In this document: one piece after another, positions 7,315 through 13,954 of the stretch
Layout of the letters: each line of letters starts with the position of its first letter
Numbering within the stretch: position 1 is the stretch's first letter
Assembly (NCBI GenBank): GCA_050744165.1
Contig: JBOGGN010000163.1
Span: 1-20,247, forward strand
Source: JBOGGN01 sp050744165
Lineage (GTDB): Bacteria; Actinomycetota; Acidimicrobiia; Acidimicrobiales; Palsa-688
DNA length: 20,247 nt
Direction of reading: 5' to 3'
Position numbers and translations under genes: made by a program
Notes under the pieces: generated by a model
Database searches by the model: none
What the model saw: the letters and a program-made list of their open reading frames with translations, nothing else
What the model was told of the DNA's origin: nothing

Positions 7315-8184
7315 CTACGTGGTCCCCTTGACGGTCCCGGGGCCTTTGGGCGCCGAACGCGTCGGCCGCCTCGGCCGCGCCGACCGCGCCGACCGCGTCG
7401 ACCGCGCCGACCGGGTCGACCGGGCCGCCGGTGCGGCTGCCCCCACCGCCGCGGCCGCGAGCGTGCGCACCTCCTCGGCGGTAAGGCTTCGCCATTCGCC
7501 CGGCGCCAGACGACGGTCGACCAGGGGACCGATCCGGGTGCGTACCAGGCGCCGCACCGGGTGGCCGACGGCATCGCACATCCTCCGCACCTGGTGATTG
7601 CGCCCTTCGTGGATGACGATGCGCAGCGTGTCGGGAGCCACGAGCGAAACCCGGGCGGGCGCCGTCGGACCGTCGTCGAGGTCGACACCCTGGCGCAATC
7701 GCCGGATCACGCCCGACGCCGGGCGCCCCTCGACGCGGGCCAGGTACTCCTTTTCAACGCCGAAACGGGGGTGAGTGAGCAACTGGGTGAACTCCCCGTC
7801 GTTGGTGAGCAGCAGCAGTCCTTCAGTGGCGACGTCAAGCCGGCCAACAGGAAAGACGCGAGGTTCCGGCGGGACGAGCGAGACCACCGTCGGCCGCTCC
7901 TGCGGATCCGAAGCGGTCGAGATGGTCCCTGCGGGCTTATTGAGGAGGTAGTACACCAGTCCCGGTCGGACCGACATTGGCACGCCGTCAACCGCCACTC
8001 GGTCCTGTTCGACGTCGACTCGCCGCCCCAACTGAGCGACCGACCCGTTTACGGTCACCCGGCCGTCGGCGATCATTTCCTCCACGGCGCGCCGACTGGC
8101 CACACCGGCCCGTGCCAAGACCTTCTGGAGGCGTTCCCCTGGTGCGGCCATCGAGTCATCGCCCGCGTCCTCTGGTGTGCTCAT
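7315..8184 (-). CDS. rluB: 23S rRNA pseudouridine synthase, RluB/RsuA family
   Basis: The product isomerises a uridine in large-subunit rRNA (U2605 in E. coli RluB; the target here is inferred). Seen: S4 RNA-binding domain at the N-terminus (ERLQKVLARAGVASRRAVEE), YYLLNKPAGTISTASDP, catalytic motif GRLDVATEGLLLLTNDGE with the active Asp near residue 117, KEYLARVEG and IHEGRNHQVRRM. The C-terminus, after ~residue 243, is an odd Ala-rich then Ser/Thr/Arg tail built from 9-bp DNA repeats (RSTRSARSTRSARSAR). Start is uncertain: ATG 8184 (used here) has GGAGG only 1 nt away, GTG 8202 lies further upstream, and ATG 8151 also keeps the S4 domain whole. It follows scpB closely, a common actinobacterial order. 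Confidence 0.92.
   Translation of the reverse strand: MSTPEDAGDDSMAAPGERLQKVLARAGVASRRAVEEMIADGRVTVNGSVAQLGRRVDVEQDRVAVDGVPMSVRPGLVYYLLNKPAGTISTASDPQERPTVVSLVPPEPRVFPVGRLDVATEGLLLLTNDGEFTQLLTHPRFGVEKEYLARVEGRPASGVIRRLRQGVDLDDGPTAPARVSLVAPDTLRIVIHEGRNHQVRRMCDAVGHPVRRLVRTRIGPLVDRRLAPGEWRSLTAEEVRTLAAAAVGAAAPAARSTRSARSTRSARSARPRRPTRSAPKGPGTVKGTT
7361..7423 (-). repeat. 9-bp tandem repeat encoding the basic RluB tail
   Basis: Seven consecutive 9-bp units of the form G(C/T)CG(A/G)CCG(C/G) (plus-strand reading, one unit starting with C) occupy 7361-7423. On the coding strand they give alternating Arg-Ser-Ala and Arg-Ser-Thr triplets. The array lies wholly within the 3' end of rluB. Confidence 0.8.
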
Positions 8185-8221
8185 CCCTCCTCGCGGGACC
8201 ACCCCGGGTGCGAAGCCCCGA

Positions 8222-9028
8222 TCACGCCTGCGCCGCCCGGCCCGAGTCGACTATTCCCCCGTCACGCTCGGAATCGTCCGCCGTTGGACCATCGTCGCCC
8301 TCCATCCCGTCGTCGTCCATCCCGTCCGCCTCCATCCCGTCGTCCCCCACCCCCACGGCCTCCAACTCGTCACCGTCCAACTCGTCACCGTCCAACTCGT
8401 CACCGTCCAGCCCGTCGTCGTCCAGCGCGTCGTGCATCCCGTCAGATGCCTCCGAGGCCCGAGCGGCGCCGCCGTGGCGCAATCCGGCGTCCAGCGCCTC
8501 CATGACCTCCGAGCCGGGAACGAACTGGGCCAGCGGCGGCAGGTCCGCCAGCGAGTCGATGCCCATCCTCTCCAGGAATCGGGCCGTGGTCCCGTAGAGC
8601 ACCGCCTGGCCCGGTCCGGGGTCACGGCCAACCTCGGCGACATAGCCCCGGTGCTGGAGGGTGCGCATCACCCCGTCGACGTTCACCCCCCGCACCTCTG
8701 AGACCTGGGCCCGGGAGACCGGCTGCTTGTAAGCCACCAGCGCCAGCGTCTCCAACGCGGCCGCGGACAGCTTGGACGACTGCCCTTCGAGGGCGAAGCG
8801 CTCTACGTACCCCGCCAGGTCAGGGTGGCTCTGGAAGCGGTATCCGCCGGCCACCCGGACCAACTCAAAGCCTCGGTCCTCGGCCCGGTAGCTCTCCGCC
8901 AGCCGGTCGCACAGCTCCTCCACCGACGCCGGCGACACCTCCAAAATCTGCGCCAGCAGGTGCGGCGGGATGGGTTCCTCGGCGACCATCACGATGGCCT
9001 CGATGGCTCGCTCGACCTCGAAGGCCAT
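8222..9028 (-). CDS. scpB: Segregation and condensation protein B, with acidic repeat tail
   Basis: ScpB is a kleisin-associated winged-helix protein of the SMC-ScpAB condensin complex on the nucleoid. Seen in 268 aa: residues 1-172 match ScpB (FEVERAIEAIVMVAEEPI, GGYRFQSHPDLAGYV, LSAAALETLALVAYKQPVSR, VRGVNVDGVMRTL, YGTTARFLERMG). Residues ~198-256 are a strongly acidic, low-complexity extension of five-residue units (DELDG, DGMEA, DGMDD) encoded by 15-bp tandem repeats. The ATG at 9028 shares its A with the scpA stop (TGATG), so translation is coupled. An acidic tail on actinobacterial ScpB is not rare, but the regular repeat is notable. The tail is probably disordered. Confidence 0.95.
   Translation of the reverse strand: MAFEVERAIEAIVMVAEEPIPPHLLAQILEVSPASVEELCDRLAESYRAEDRGFELVRVAGGYRFQSHPDLAGYVERFALEGQSSKLSAAALETLALVAYKQPVSRAQVSEVRGVNVDGVMRTLQHRGYVAEVGRDPGPGQAVLYGTTARFLERMGIDSLADLPPLAQFVPGSEVMEALDAGLRHGGAARASEASDGMHDALDDDGLDGDELDGDELDGDELEAVGVGDDGMEADGMDDDGMEGDDGPTADDSERDGGIVDSGRAAQA
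8301..8435 (-). repeat. 15-bp tandem repeats in the scpB 3' end
   Basis: Nine 15-bp units in register: TCCATCCCGTCGTCG-like at 8301-8345 (three copies), a degenerate unit at 8346-8360, three identical copies of TCCAACTCGTCACCG at 8361-8405, and two diverged units at 8406-8435. They encode Asp/Glu-rich pentapeptides. Identity of the central copies suggests recent slippage. Confidence 0.88.
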
Positions 9029-9813
9029 CAGCCTTGATATTCCTCGACCTGGGAAAAGGCGGCCGCCTCGCCCTCAGGACCCTCGAAGCCCGTCCAGGTG
9101 ACCGTGAGATCGCCGAAGTTGTCGGGCTGGGCCAGCTCGATGACCCCTCGCTTGAACAGCTCCAGGACTGCCAGGAAGCGGACGATCACCTGCAAGCGCT
9201 CCAGGAGCCCGGCGGTCAGCTGGCGGAAGGTGGCCTGCCCGGCGCGGGGAAGCTCGACCATCAGCTCGGCGACGGCGTCGGCCACGCTGGCCCGGATGGG
9301 GGCCACATGGTCGAGGTCGACGCGGGGCACCGGCCGCGGCGTCAGGGCCCGCAGGCAGGCGGCCCGTAATCCCTGCGGCGTCACTCCCGCCAACAGGTCG
9401 GGTGTCAGCTCGGCAAAGCGATCGTCGAGCCCCACCTCCCGGGGGAACGAACGCGACGCCGCGTCCATCATCCGTCGCAGCGCCGCGGCCGCGTCCTTGA
9501 ACGTCTTGCACTCGAAGAGCCGGGCCAAGAGCAGGTCCCGCTCCTCCCAAAGGGCCAGCTCCTCCTCGTCCTCCACGTCGTCGCTGCCCGGGAGCAGGCG
9601 CCGCGCCTTCAGCTCCAGCAATACCGCCGCGATCAGGAGGAACTCGGTCGCCACCTCGAGGTCGACGGCCGGCAGGTGCTCGATCTCGGCCACGTAGGCA
9701 TCCACGATCGCCGAGAGCGAGACCTGATAGATATCCACTTGCTGGCGGGTGATGAGGTGCAGCAGCAGGTCAAAGGGGCCCTCGAAGACCGCGGTGGAGA
9801 CCTCATAGGGCAT
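9028..9813 (-). CDS. scpA: Segregation and condensation protein A (kleisin)
   Basis: ScpA bridges the SMC heads and recruits ScpB. Seen in 261 aa: N-terminal kleisin motif VFEGPFDLLLHLITRQQVDIYQVSL, FLLIAAVLLELKARRLLP, an acidic spacer (DDVEDEEEL), and C-terminal winged helix ERLQVIVRFLAVLELFKRGVIEL. Start: ATG at 9813 is preferred over the upstream GTG at 9846, because PYEVSTAVFEGPFDLLL is the usual family beginning and a TATTGT box sits 7 nt before it. It heads the seven-gene operon running to cmk-plsC and is divergent from trpS. Mycobacterial scpA is preceded by a parA-like gene; none is seen here. Confidence 0.95.
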   Translation of the reverse strand: MPYEVSTAVFEGPFDLLLHLITRQQVDIYQVSLSAIVDAYVAEIEHLPAVDLEVATEFLLIAAVLLELKARRLLPGSDDVEDEEELALWEERDLLLARLFECKTFKDAAAALRRMMDAASRSFPREVGLDDRFAELTPDLLAGVTPQGLRAACLRALTPRPVPRVDLDHVAPIRASVADAVAELMVELPRAGQATFRQLTAGLLERLQVIVRFLAVLELFKRGVIELAQPDNFGDLTVTWTGFEGPEGEAAAFSQVEEYQG

Positions 9814-9820
9814 GACGGCG

Positions 9821-9826
9821 ACAATA
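9821..9826 (-). promoter_or_regulatory. Probable -10 box of the scpA operon (leaderless)
   Basis: TATTGT on the minus strand, 7 nt before the ATG at 9813. It lies between the two candidate scpA starts and so supports the shorter one. It is interlocked with the trpS promoter on the other strand. Confidence 0.5.
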
Positions 9827-9853
9827 CCGGGAGGCTCCGACGCCACCGCGGCA

Positions 9854-9859
9854 TACGAT
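9854..9859 (+). promoter_or_regulatory. Probable -10 box of trpS (leaderless)
   Basis: TACGAT ends 7 nt before the GTG at 9867, with no Shine-Dalgarno in between. The position fits a transcript that starts on the initiation codon. Confidence 0.55.
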
Positions 9860-9866
9860 CTGCGCC

Positions 9867-10874
9867 GTGACCCGCGTGCTGTCCGGCATCCAGCCCACTG
9901 GCGACTTCCACCTCGGCAACTACCTGGGTGCCCTGCGCTGGTGGGTGACCGACCAGCACGAACACGACAGCTATTTCTGCGTGGTCGACCTCCACGCCCT
10001 CACCGTCCCGAGGGACCCCGCCGACCTGCGCGCCCAGACCCTGGAATGCGCCACCTTGCTGCTGGCGGTGGGACTCGACCCCGCGGTGTGCACGATCTTC
10101 CTGCAGAGCCAGGTTCCCGAGCATCGCGAGTTGTGCTGGCTGCTCGAGTGCACCGCAAGTTACGGCGAGCTCCTGCGGATGACCCAGTTCAAGGACAAGA
10201 CAGCCAAGGGCGGGGTCGAGTCGGCCCGGGTGGGTCTGTTCACCTATCCCGTGCTGATGGCCGCGGACATCTTGCTGTACGACGCCGATCGGGTACCAGT
10301 CGGCGACGACCAGCGACAGCACCTGGAGCTCACCCGCGACCTGGCGCTGCGGTTCAACCAGCGGTACGGCCACACCTTCGTCGTCCCCGAGGCGGCCATA
10401 CCGCCTGCCGGCCGAGGGGCTCGGATCATGGACCTGCAACAACCGAGGGCCAAGATGTCGAAATCGGCCGAGTCGCCGCAAGGGGTCGTGCTCCTCCTCG
10501 ACCCGCCCGAAGTGATCGAGCGCAAGATCAAGCGGGCCGTCACCGACATCGACACCGGCCCCGGCGCGGTGCGCTACGACCCCGCCGCCAAGCCGGGCGT
10601 CTCGAGCCTCCTGGAGCTGCTCGCCTTGGCCACCGACCGGGCGCCAAGCGACGTCGCCACCGATTACCCGACGGGGCAGTACGGCCCGCTCAAGACCGAC
10701 ACCGCCACCGCCGTGGTCGACCTCCTCGGGCCCATCCAGGCACGGTTCCATGAGTTGACTGCCGAACCGGGAATGGTGGAAAAGATCCTCGCTCTCGGTG
10801 CCGACAAGGCACACGCAATCGCCTCGGCCACCTTGCGCCGGACAGAGGAAGCGGTCGGCCTCCTGGCTTGCTAG
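9867..10874 (+). CDS. trpS: Tryptophan--tRNA ligase
   Basis: A class I aminoacyl-tRNA synthetase that charges tRNA-Trp. Seen in 335 aa: SGIQPTGDFHLGNYLGAL at residues 6-23, with HLGN (15-18) as the HIGH motif; GDDQRQHLELTRDLALRFN (~147-164); KMSKS at 196-200; and the C-terminal helical anticodon-binding part (KTDTATAVVDLLGPIQARF). Complete and normal length. GTG at 9867 is the start because the family begins 4-6 residues before SGIQPTG. It is monocistronic on the plus strand, divergent from scpA and convergent with the small HTH gene 14 bp downstream. No leader peptide or T-box is present upstream; the space is far too short. Confidence 0.96.
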   Translation: MTRVLSGIQPTGDFHLGNYLGALRWWVTDQHEHDSYFCVVDLHALTVPRDPADLRAQTLECATLLLAVGLDPAVCTIFLQSQVPEHRELCWLLECTASYGELLRMTQFKDKTAKGGVESARVGLFTYPVLMAADILLYDADRVPVGDDQRQHLELTRDLALRFNQRYGHTFVVPEAAIPPAGRGARIMDLQQPRAKMSKSAESPQGVVLLLDPPEVIERKIKRAVTDIDTGPGAVRYDPAAKPGVSSLLELLALATDRAPSDVATDYPTGQYGPLKTDTATAVVDLLGPIQARFHELTAEPGMVEKILALGADKAHAIASATLRRTEEAVGLLAC

Positions 10875-10886
10875 CCCGCGCCGGGC
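10874..10886 (+). terminator. Short hairpin between convergent trpS and HTH gene
   Basis: GCCCG CGC CGGGC, a 5-bp GC stem with a 3-nt loop, spans the end of trpS and the gap. No U-tract follows on either strand, so it is only a weak candidate for a bidirectional terminator. Confidence 0.25.
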
Positions 10887-10888
10887 GG

Positions 10889-11164
10889 TCAGTCGGCGGT
10901 TCTGTTGAGGTCGACGTTCAGGTCGTCCGCGCCCTCCACAGACGTTTGGCGAACGAGGGCCGCGTCGAGGTCGGACCGGCTGAAACGCAGGTGGCCACCC
11001 AAGGTGACCTTGTAGGGAAGTCGCCCGGTGCGCGCCCATTGGTACACCGTGTAGACCGGCAGGCCGACGTAGCGTGCCGCTTCCCCACGGCTGAGCAGCT
11101 TCTCTGCGGGCGGTCCGGCGGAATCGGATTCCCGGACGGCTGGTAGGTGAGGATCGAGCGGCAT
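10889..11164 (-). CDS. Small excisionase-like HTH DNA-binding protein
   Basis: The 91-aa product has one recognisable unit, the MerR/excisionase-type winged helix (HTH_17): LLSRGEAARYVGLPVYTVYQ, then WARTGRLPYKVTLGGHLRFS and RSDLDAAL (residues ~23-72). This family includes Xis-type factors and small chromosomal regulators; there is no integrase partner adjacent (XerD is ~1.8 kb away and housekeeping), so a transcriptional or nucleoid role is likelier than excision. N- and C-terminal extensions are short and polar. ATG at 11164 is preceded by GAGAGAGAAG about 5 nt upstream, a weak ribosome-binding site. Target unknown; an inverted repeat at 11233-11245 in its upstream region is a possible site. 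Confidence 0.82.
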   Translation of the reverse strand: MPLDPHLPAVRESDSAGPPAEKLLSRGEAARYVGLPVYTVYQWARTGRLPYKVTLGGHLRFSRSDLDAALVRQTSVEGADDLNVDLNRTAD

Positions 11165-11232
11165 GGGCGCTTCTCTCTCGGAGCCGGATCGAAGGGTGCC
11201 CGCGAGATAGGGGATTGTTGCGGACGCAAAGA

Positions 11233-11245
11233 GTAGCAGGGCTAC
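11233..11245 (-). terminator. Hairpin directly after the HD gene stop (weak terminator or operator)
   Basis: On the minus strand GTAGC CCT GCTAC follows the TAG stop at 11246 and is followed by TCTTTG. The 5-bp stem and partial T-run make a weak intrinsic terminator. It also sits ~70 bp upstream of the HTH gene and could be an operator instead. Confidence 0.35.
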
Positions 11246-11830
11246 CTACTGCGATCGACGATCGGGCTGTCCTGGCTGGACACGTCCCCGTGGCTCGTCG
11301 TCGTCGGCCGCTTTCAAGGCCTCACCAACCGCCGGAGGGACCGACCACCTAGACGGCGGCAGGTGGTGCTCCCTGGCCCAGGCCTCGGTCAGTGCGTCGC
11401 TTCCTGCCCTGACGAGGAGGTCGGCACCGAGCGCATCGTGACGCAGGTACCGAGCCATGGCGCCAGACCCCCGGGCGATTCGCTCACGGCCCACCACCAA
11501 CGCCAGTGCTGTGGTCACCGCCCTCCCGAAGGTTCCCAGGCTGGAGGCAACCTTGCCAACGTCATGGAGGAGGGCTGCGGGAACGGCCTCCGCCGATGCC
11601 AGCGGTCCGCTACCCCCCTCGCCTTGAGCGACCCCGGCCGCCACCAGCGCCCGGGCAACCGCCACCGCGTGCCGCCGATCCGGCCCGCTCATCTGAGTCC
11701 ACAGCTCCTGCTCGCCCGGCTTCAGGAAGGTGCGAGCCCAAGCGTCGTCCTCACGGCCCGGCCCGCCCGGCCGCAGCGATCCCATGAACCGGCGCACTAG
11801 ATGGGCCGCGCTCCCGAAACCCTGGTTCAC
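11246..11830 (-). CDS. HD-domain protein (putative metal-dependent phosphohydrolase)
   Basis: 194 aa. Seen: HAVAVAR with H54, AALLHDVGKVASSLG with the H89-D90 pair that names the HD superfamily, YLRHDALGADLLVRAG with H131, and WAREHHLP (H155-H156). These are the expected metal ligands of HD hydrolases; the substrate (nucleotide, cyclic dinucleotide or other) cannot be told. There is no second catalytic or regulatory domain and no membrane segment. The GTG start at 11830 follows the M50 protease stop by 4 nt, so the two are probably co-translated; no strong Shine-Dalgarno. Family call good, function open. Confidence 0.82.
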   Translation of the reverse strand: MNQGFGSAAHLVRRFMGSLRPGGPGREDDAWARTFLKPGEQELWTQMSGPDRRHAVAVARALVAAGVAQGEGGSGPLASAEAVPAALLHDVGKVASSLGTFGRAVTTALALVVGRERIARGSGAMARYLRHDALGADLLVRAGSDALTEAWAREHHLPPSRWSVPPAVGEALKAADDDEPRGRVQPGQPDRRSQ

Positions 11831-11834
11831 CGGT

Positions 11835-12536
11835 TCAACCGGCCACCAGGCGCACCCACCAGTTCTCGAAGGGAGCTAGCACGTCGTTGATCCAGGCCGG
11901 CTTCACCAAGACCACGAGGAGCAGCACGATCACCCCGTAACGGCGCACCTGGTACCAGCCCGGGAGCCACTTCTCGGGCATGAAACGGCCAACGACCGCC
12001 GAGCCGTCCAGCGGCGGGATGGGCACCAGGTTGAACACCGCCAGCACGATGTTGATGAAGCCGAAGGCCAGCGGTATGCGCATCGACCACGGCCCGCTGC
12101 CGAAGGCCAGGAACGCCGGTCTCTCGAACCGCAGCCACGCGGCAGCGGCCAGCGCCAGCAGCAGGTTGGTCACCGGACCGGTCAGGCTGACCCAGACGGC
12201 GTCGTTGGCGGGATGGCGCATCCGGCTGGGATTGACGGGAACCGGCTTGGCGTAGCCGAACACGGCGAGGCCGCTCACCGCCAGGAGGGCGGGAAGGATG
12301 AGGGTCCCGAGCAGATCGATGTGGGGAATCGGGTTGAGCGTGATGCGGCCCGCCTTCTTGGCGGTGTCGTCGCCGAATGACAACGCGGCGACCCCGTGGG
12401 ACACCTCGTGGAGAATGATCGACGGGATGGCGACCGCGAACACCAGCGCCGTGGTGGGCGTGACGATGTGGCGGACCACGACCGCGATTGCCACCACGAC
12501 CAGGATCACGCCCACGACGATCCGGTCCCGCGTCAC
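11835..12536 (-). CDS. M50 site-2-protease-family membrane metalloprotease
   Basis: 233 aa. Seen: zinc motif HEVSHG at residues 43-48 (HExxH) within a hydrophobic helix, GRITLNPIPHIDLLGTLILP (~64-83), and the third-ligand region FNLVPIPPLDGS with D177. Four to six hydrophobic segments (1-22, 29-50, ~77-95, ~117-135, ~155-176, ~195-210) mark an integral membrane protein. It belongs to the compact, PDZ-free S2P subgroup often annotated as site-2 protease family protein; its substrate is unknown, and cleavage of a membrane-held anti-sigma or small membrane protein is only an inference. GTG at 12536 with AAGG just upstream. It lies between the DksA-type gene and the HD gene. Confidence 0.93.
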   Translation of the reverse strand: MTRDRIVVGVILVVVAIAVVVRHIVTPTTALVFAVAIPSIILHEVSHGVAALSFGDDTAKKAGRITLNPIPHIDLLGTLILPALLAVSGLAVFGYAKPVPVNPSRMRHPANDAVWVSLTGPVTNLLLALAAAAWLRFERPAFLAFGSGPWSMRIPLAFGFINIVLAVFNLVPIPPLDGSAVVGRFMPEKWLPGWYQVRRYGVIVLLLVVLVKPAWINDVLAPFENWWVRLVAG

Positions 12537-12601
12537 CGCCTTATGGTGGCAGGTCCACCGGACAACGGGGACCGGCCGAGTCTAGGTCTCGAAGATCCGG
12601 G

Positions 12602-12940
12602 CTATCGCCGGCTGGCGCAGTTGATGCACATCCGGGCGGCCGGCTTGGCCTCCAAGCGTGCCTCGCCGATCGGCTCGCCGCAGGACTCGCACCGGCCGTA
12701 GCTAGCGTCGGCGAATTTGCCCAAGGCGTGCTCTACCTCGGTCAACGTCTCTTGCAGCTTGGTCGCCAGCGCCTCCGCTTCACCGCGCTCAGCGGTCACC
12801 TGGCTGGAGTCGGCGAAGTTGGGGTCGTAGTCGACGCCGACGCCGCCGAAGCCAAGCTCAGCAAGACGGGCCCGCAACGAATCGCGCTCTTCTTCCAACA
12901 ACGCACGCTGTTCAGCGGCCGTCGCGTCGGTCGACGTCAT
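12602..12940 (-). CDS. TraR/DksA-type C4 zinc-finger protein
   Basis: 112 aa. Seen: an N-terminal coiled-coil-forming half (EQRALLEEERDSLRARLAEL and KLQETLTEVEHALGKF) and a C-terminal C4 zinc finger YGRCESCGEPIGEARLEAKP then CINC (C84, C87, C105, C108). Known relatives bind in the RNA polymerase secondary channel. The coiled-coil tip here reads NFADSSQVTAERGEAEA, keeping only the first Asp of the DxxDxA tip that E. coli DksA uses, so a classical (p)ppGpp-cofactor role should not be assumed. ATG at 12940 has a TACACT box 6 nt before it, indicating its own leaderless promoter downstream of xerD. Confidence 0.93.
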   Translation of the reverse strand: MTSTDATAAEQRALLEEERDSLRARLAELGFGGVGVDYDPNFADSSQVTAERGEAEALATKLQETLTEVEHALGKFADASYGRCESCGEPIGEARLEAKPAARMCINCASRR

Positions 12941-12946
12941 AAGCAG

Positions 12947-12952
12947 AGTGTA
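12947..12952 (-). promoter_or_regulatory. Probable -10 box of the DksA-type gene (leaderless)
   Basis: TACACT on the minus strand, 6 nt before the ATG at 12940. A hairpin CGACG GAGG CGTCG (12971-12984) lies just upstream, immediately after the xerD stop. Confidence 0.55.
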
Positions 12953-12990
12953 ACCCTCGCGTCATCTGGGCGACGCCTCCGTCGGGGGTT

Positions 12991-13908
12991 TTAGCCGTGT
13001 GCCCGAGGGTGGGCGGCCTCGTAGGCCGACCGGAGCCGCTCCGTCGACACCTTGGTGTAGACCTGGGTGGTGGCGATGGACGCGTGCCCCAGCAGCTCCT
13101 GAACCACACGGATGTCGGCCCCGTGATCGAGCATGTGGGTGGCGCAGCTGTGGCGCAGTACGTGGGGGGTGAGGCGCTCGCCGAGGCCTACCTTGTCGCC
13201 GTAGCCCCGGACGATGCCCCAGGCCCCCTGGCGTGAAAGGCGACCGCCTCGGGCGTTGAGAAACACCGCCTCTGAGTCACCTCGCCGGGCCCAACGGGCC
13301 GGCGCCAGGGCGTCTCGGCCATTGGCCGACAACCATTCATCGAGCGCGCCCCGGGCGTAGCGGCCGAGGGGGACCAGCCGTTCCTTGGCGCCCTTCCCGA
13401 AGACCCGCACTACGTCGGTATCGAGGGCCAGGTCGTGCAGTGACAGGCCAACCAGCTCCGAGATGCGCATCACGGTCCCGTACAGCAGCTCGAGGATCGC
13501 ACGGTCGCGCCGGGCCGGGGCGTCCACCCCGACCACGGCGCCGAGCAGGCTCTCCACCTCGCCCTCGGACAGCGCCTTGGGCAAACCTTGGGGGACCTTC
13601 GGGTTGCCGACGTCGCCGGTCGGATCGCTGCCGGCGTGGCCCTCGTCGAGCAGGAAGTGGTGCAACGACCGCACCGCCACCATGGCTCGGGCCACGCTGG
13701 CCGGGGCTCGGCCTGACGCCCAGAGCGCCGCCAGGTACCGGAGCACGTCGGCCTCAGCGACGGTGTCCAGCGTCAGGCGCTGCTGGCGCAGCCACGCCTC
13801 ATAGAGGCGCAGGTCGCGTCGGTAGGCAGCAAGGGTGTTGGCGGCCCTGCCTCGCTCCACCGCTAACCACGACAGAAACTCCTCACCGTCCAGGCTGAGT
13901 GGCGCCAA
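12991..13908 (-). CDS. xerD: Site-specific tyrosine recombinase XerD
   Basis: Resolves chromosome dimers at dif with XerC, coupled to FtsK. Seen in 305 aa: N-terminal core-binding domain (EEFLSWLAVERGRAANTLAA, YRRDLRLYEAWL) and the catalytic set R148 (TVMRISELVGL), K175 (GKGAKERLVPLG), H249 and R252 (TPHVLRHSCATHM), H275 (LLGHASIATTQ) and nucleophile Y284 (VYTKVS). Length is normal for XerD. The start is uncertain: TTG at 13908 gives the standard N-terminus and begins 46 bp after ald; the longest frame begins at TTG 13992 inside the ald 3' end. No ATG or GTG fits between them. The context pyrG-Nudix-xerD-scpAB is conserved in actinobacteria, which identifies it as the housekeeping recombinase rather than a mobile integrase. 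Confidence 0.94.
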   Translation of the reverse strand: MAPLSLDGEEFLSWLAVERGRAANTLAAYRRDLRLYEAWLRQQRLTLDTVAEADVLRYLAALWASGRAPASVARAMVAVRSLHHFLLDEGHAGSDPTGDVGNPKVPQGLPKALSEGEVESLLGAVVGVDAPARRDRAILELLYGTVMRISELVGLSLHDLALDTDVVRVFGKGAKERLVPLGRYARGALDEWLSANGRDALAPARWARRGDSEAVFLNARGGRLSRQGAWGIVRGYGDKVGLGERLTPHVLRHSCATHMLDHGADIRVVQELLGHASIATTQVYTKVSTERLRSAYEAAHPRAHG

Positions 13909-13954
13909 AGGCGTCGGTGCGGACCCGGCGGCGCCTTTTCCCGCCTGCAGTTCT

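Noticed and set aside
8301..8435. CRISPR-like array
   Set aside because: The 15-bp units are contiguous without spacers, in frame, and code a protein tail.
9847..9866. T-box or leader-peptide control of trpS
   Set aside because: There is no room: the gap to scpA is 53 bp at most and a -10 box lies 7 nt from the start codon.
9633..11039. 468-aa minus-strand open frame opposite trpS
   Set aside because: It is the complement of the trpS coding frame and runs into scpA and the HTH gene in wrong frames; no motifs.
12971..12984. Intrinsic terminator after xerD (CGACG GAGG CGTCG)
   Set aside because: A perfect 5-bp stem follows the stop but no T-run does; noted only as a hairpin near the DksA-type promoter.
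12991..13908. XerD as a phage or island integrase, with the nearby HTH protein as excisionase
   Set aside because: Housekeeping synteny, standard XerD motifs, no tRNA, attachment-site duplication or phage genes; the HTH gene is ~1.8 kb away with unrelated genes between.
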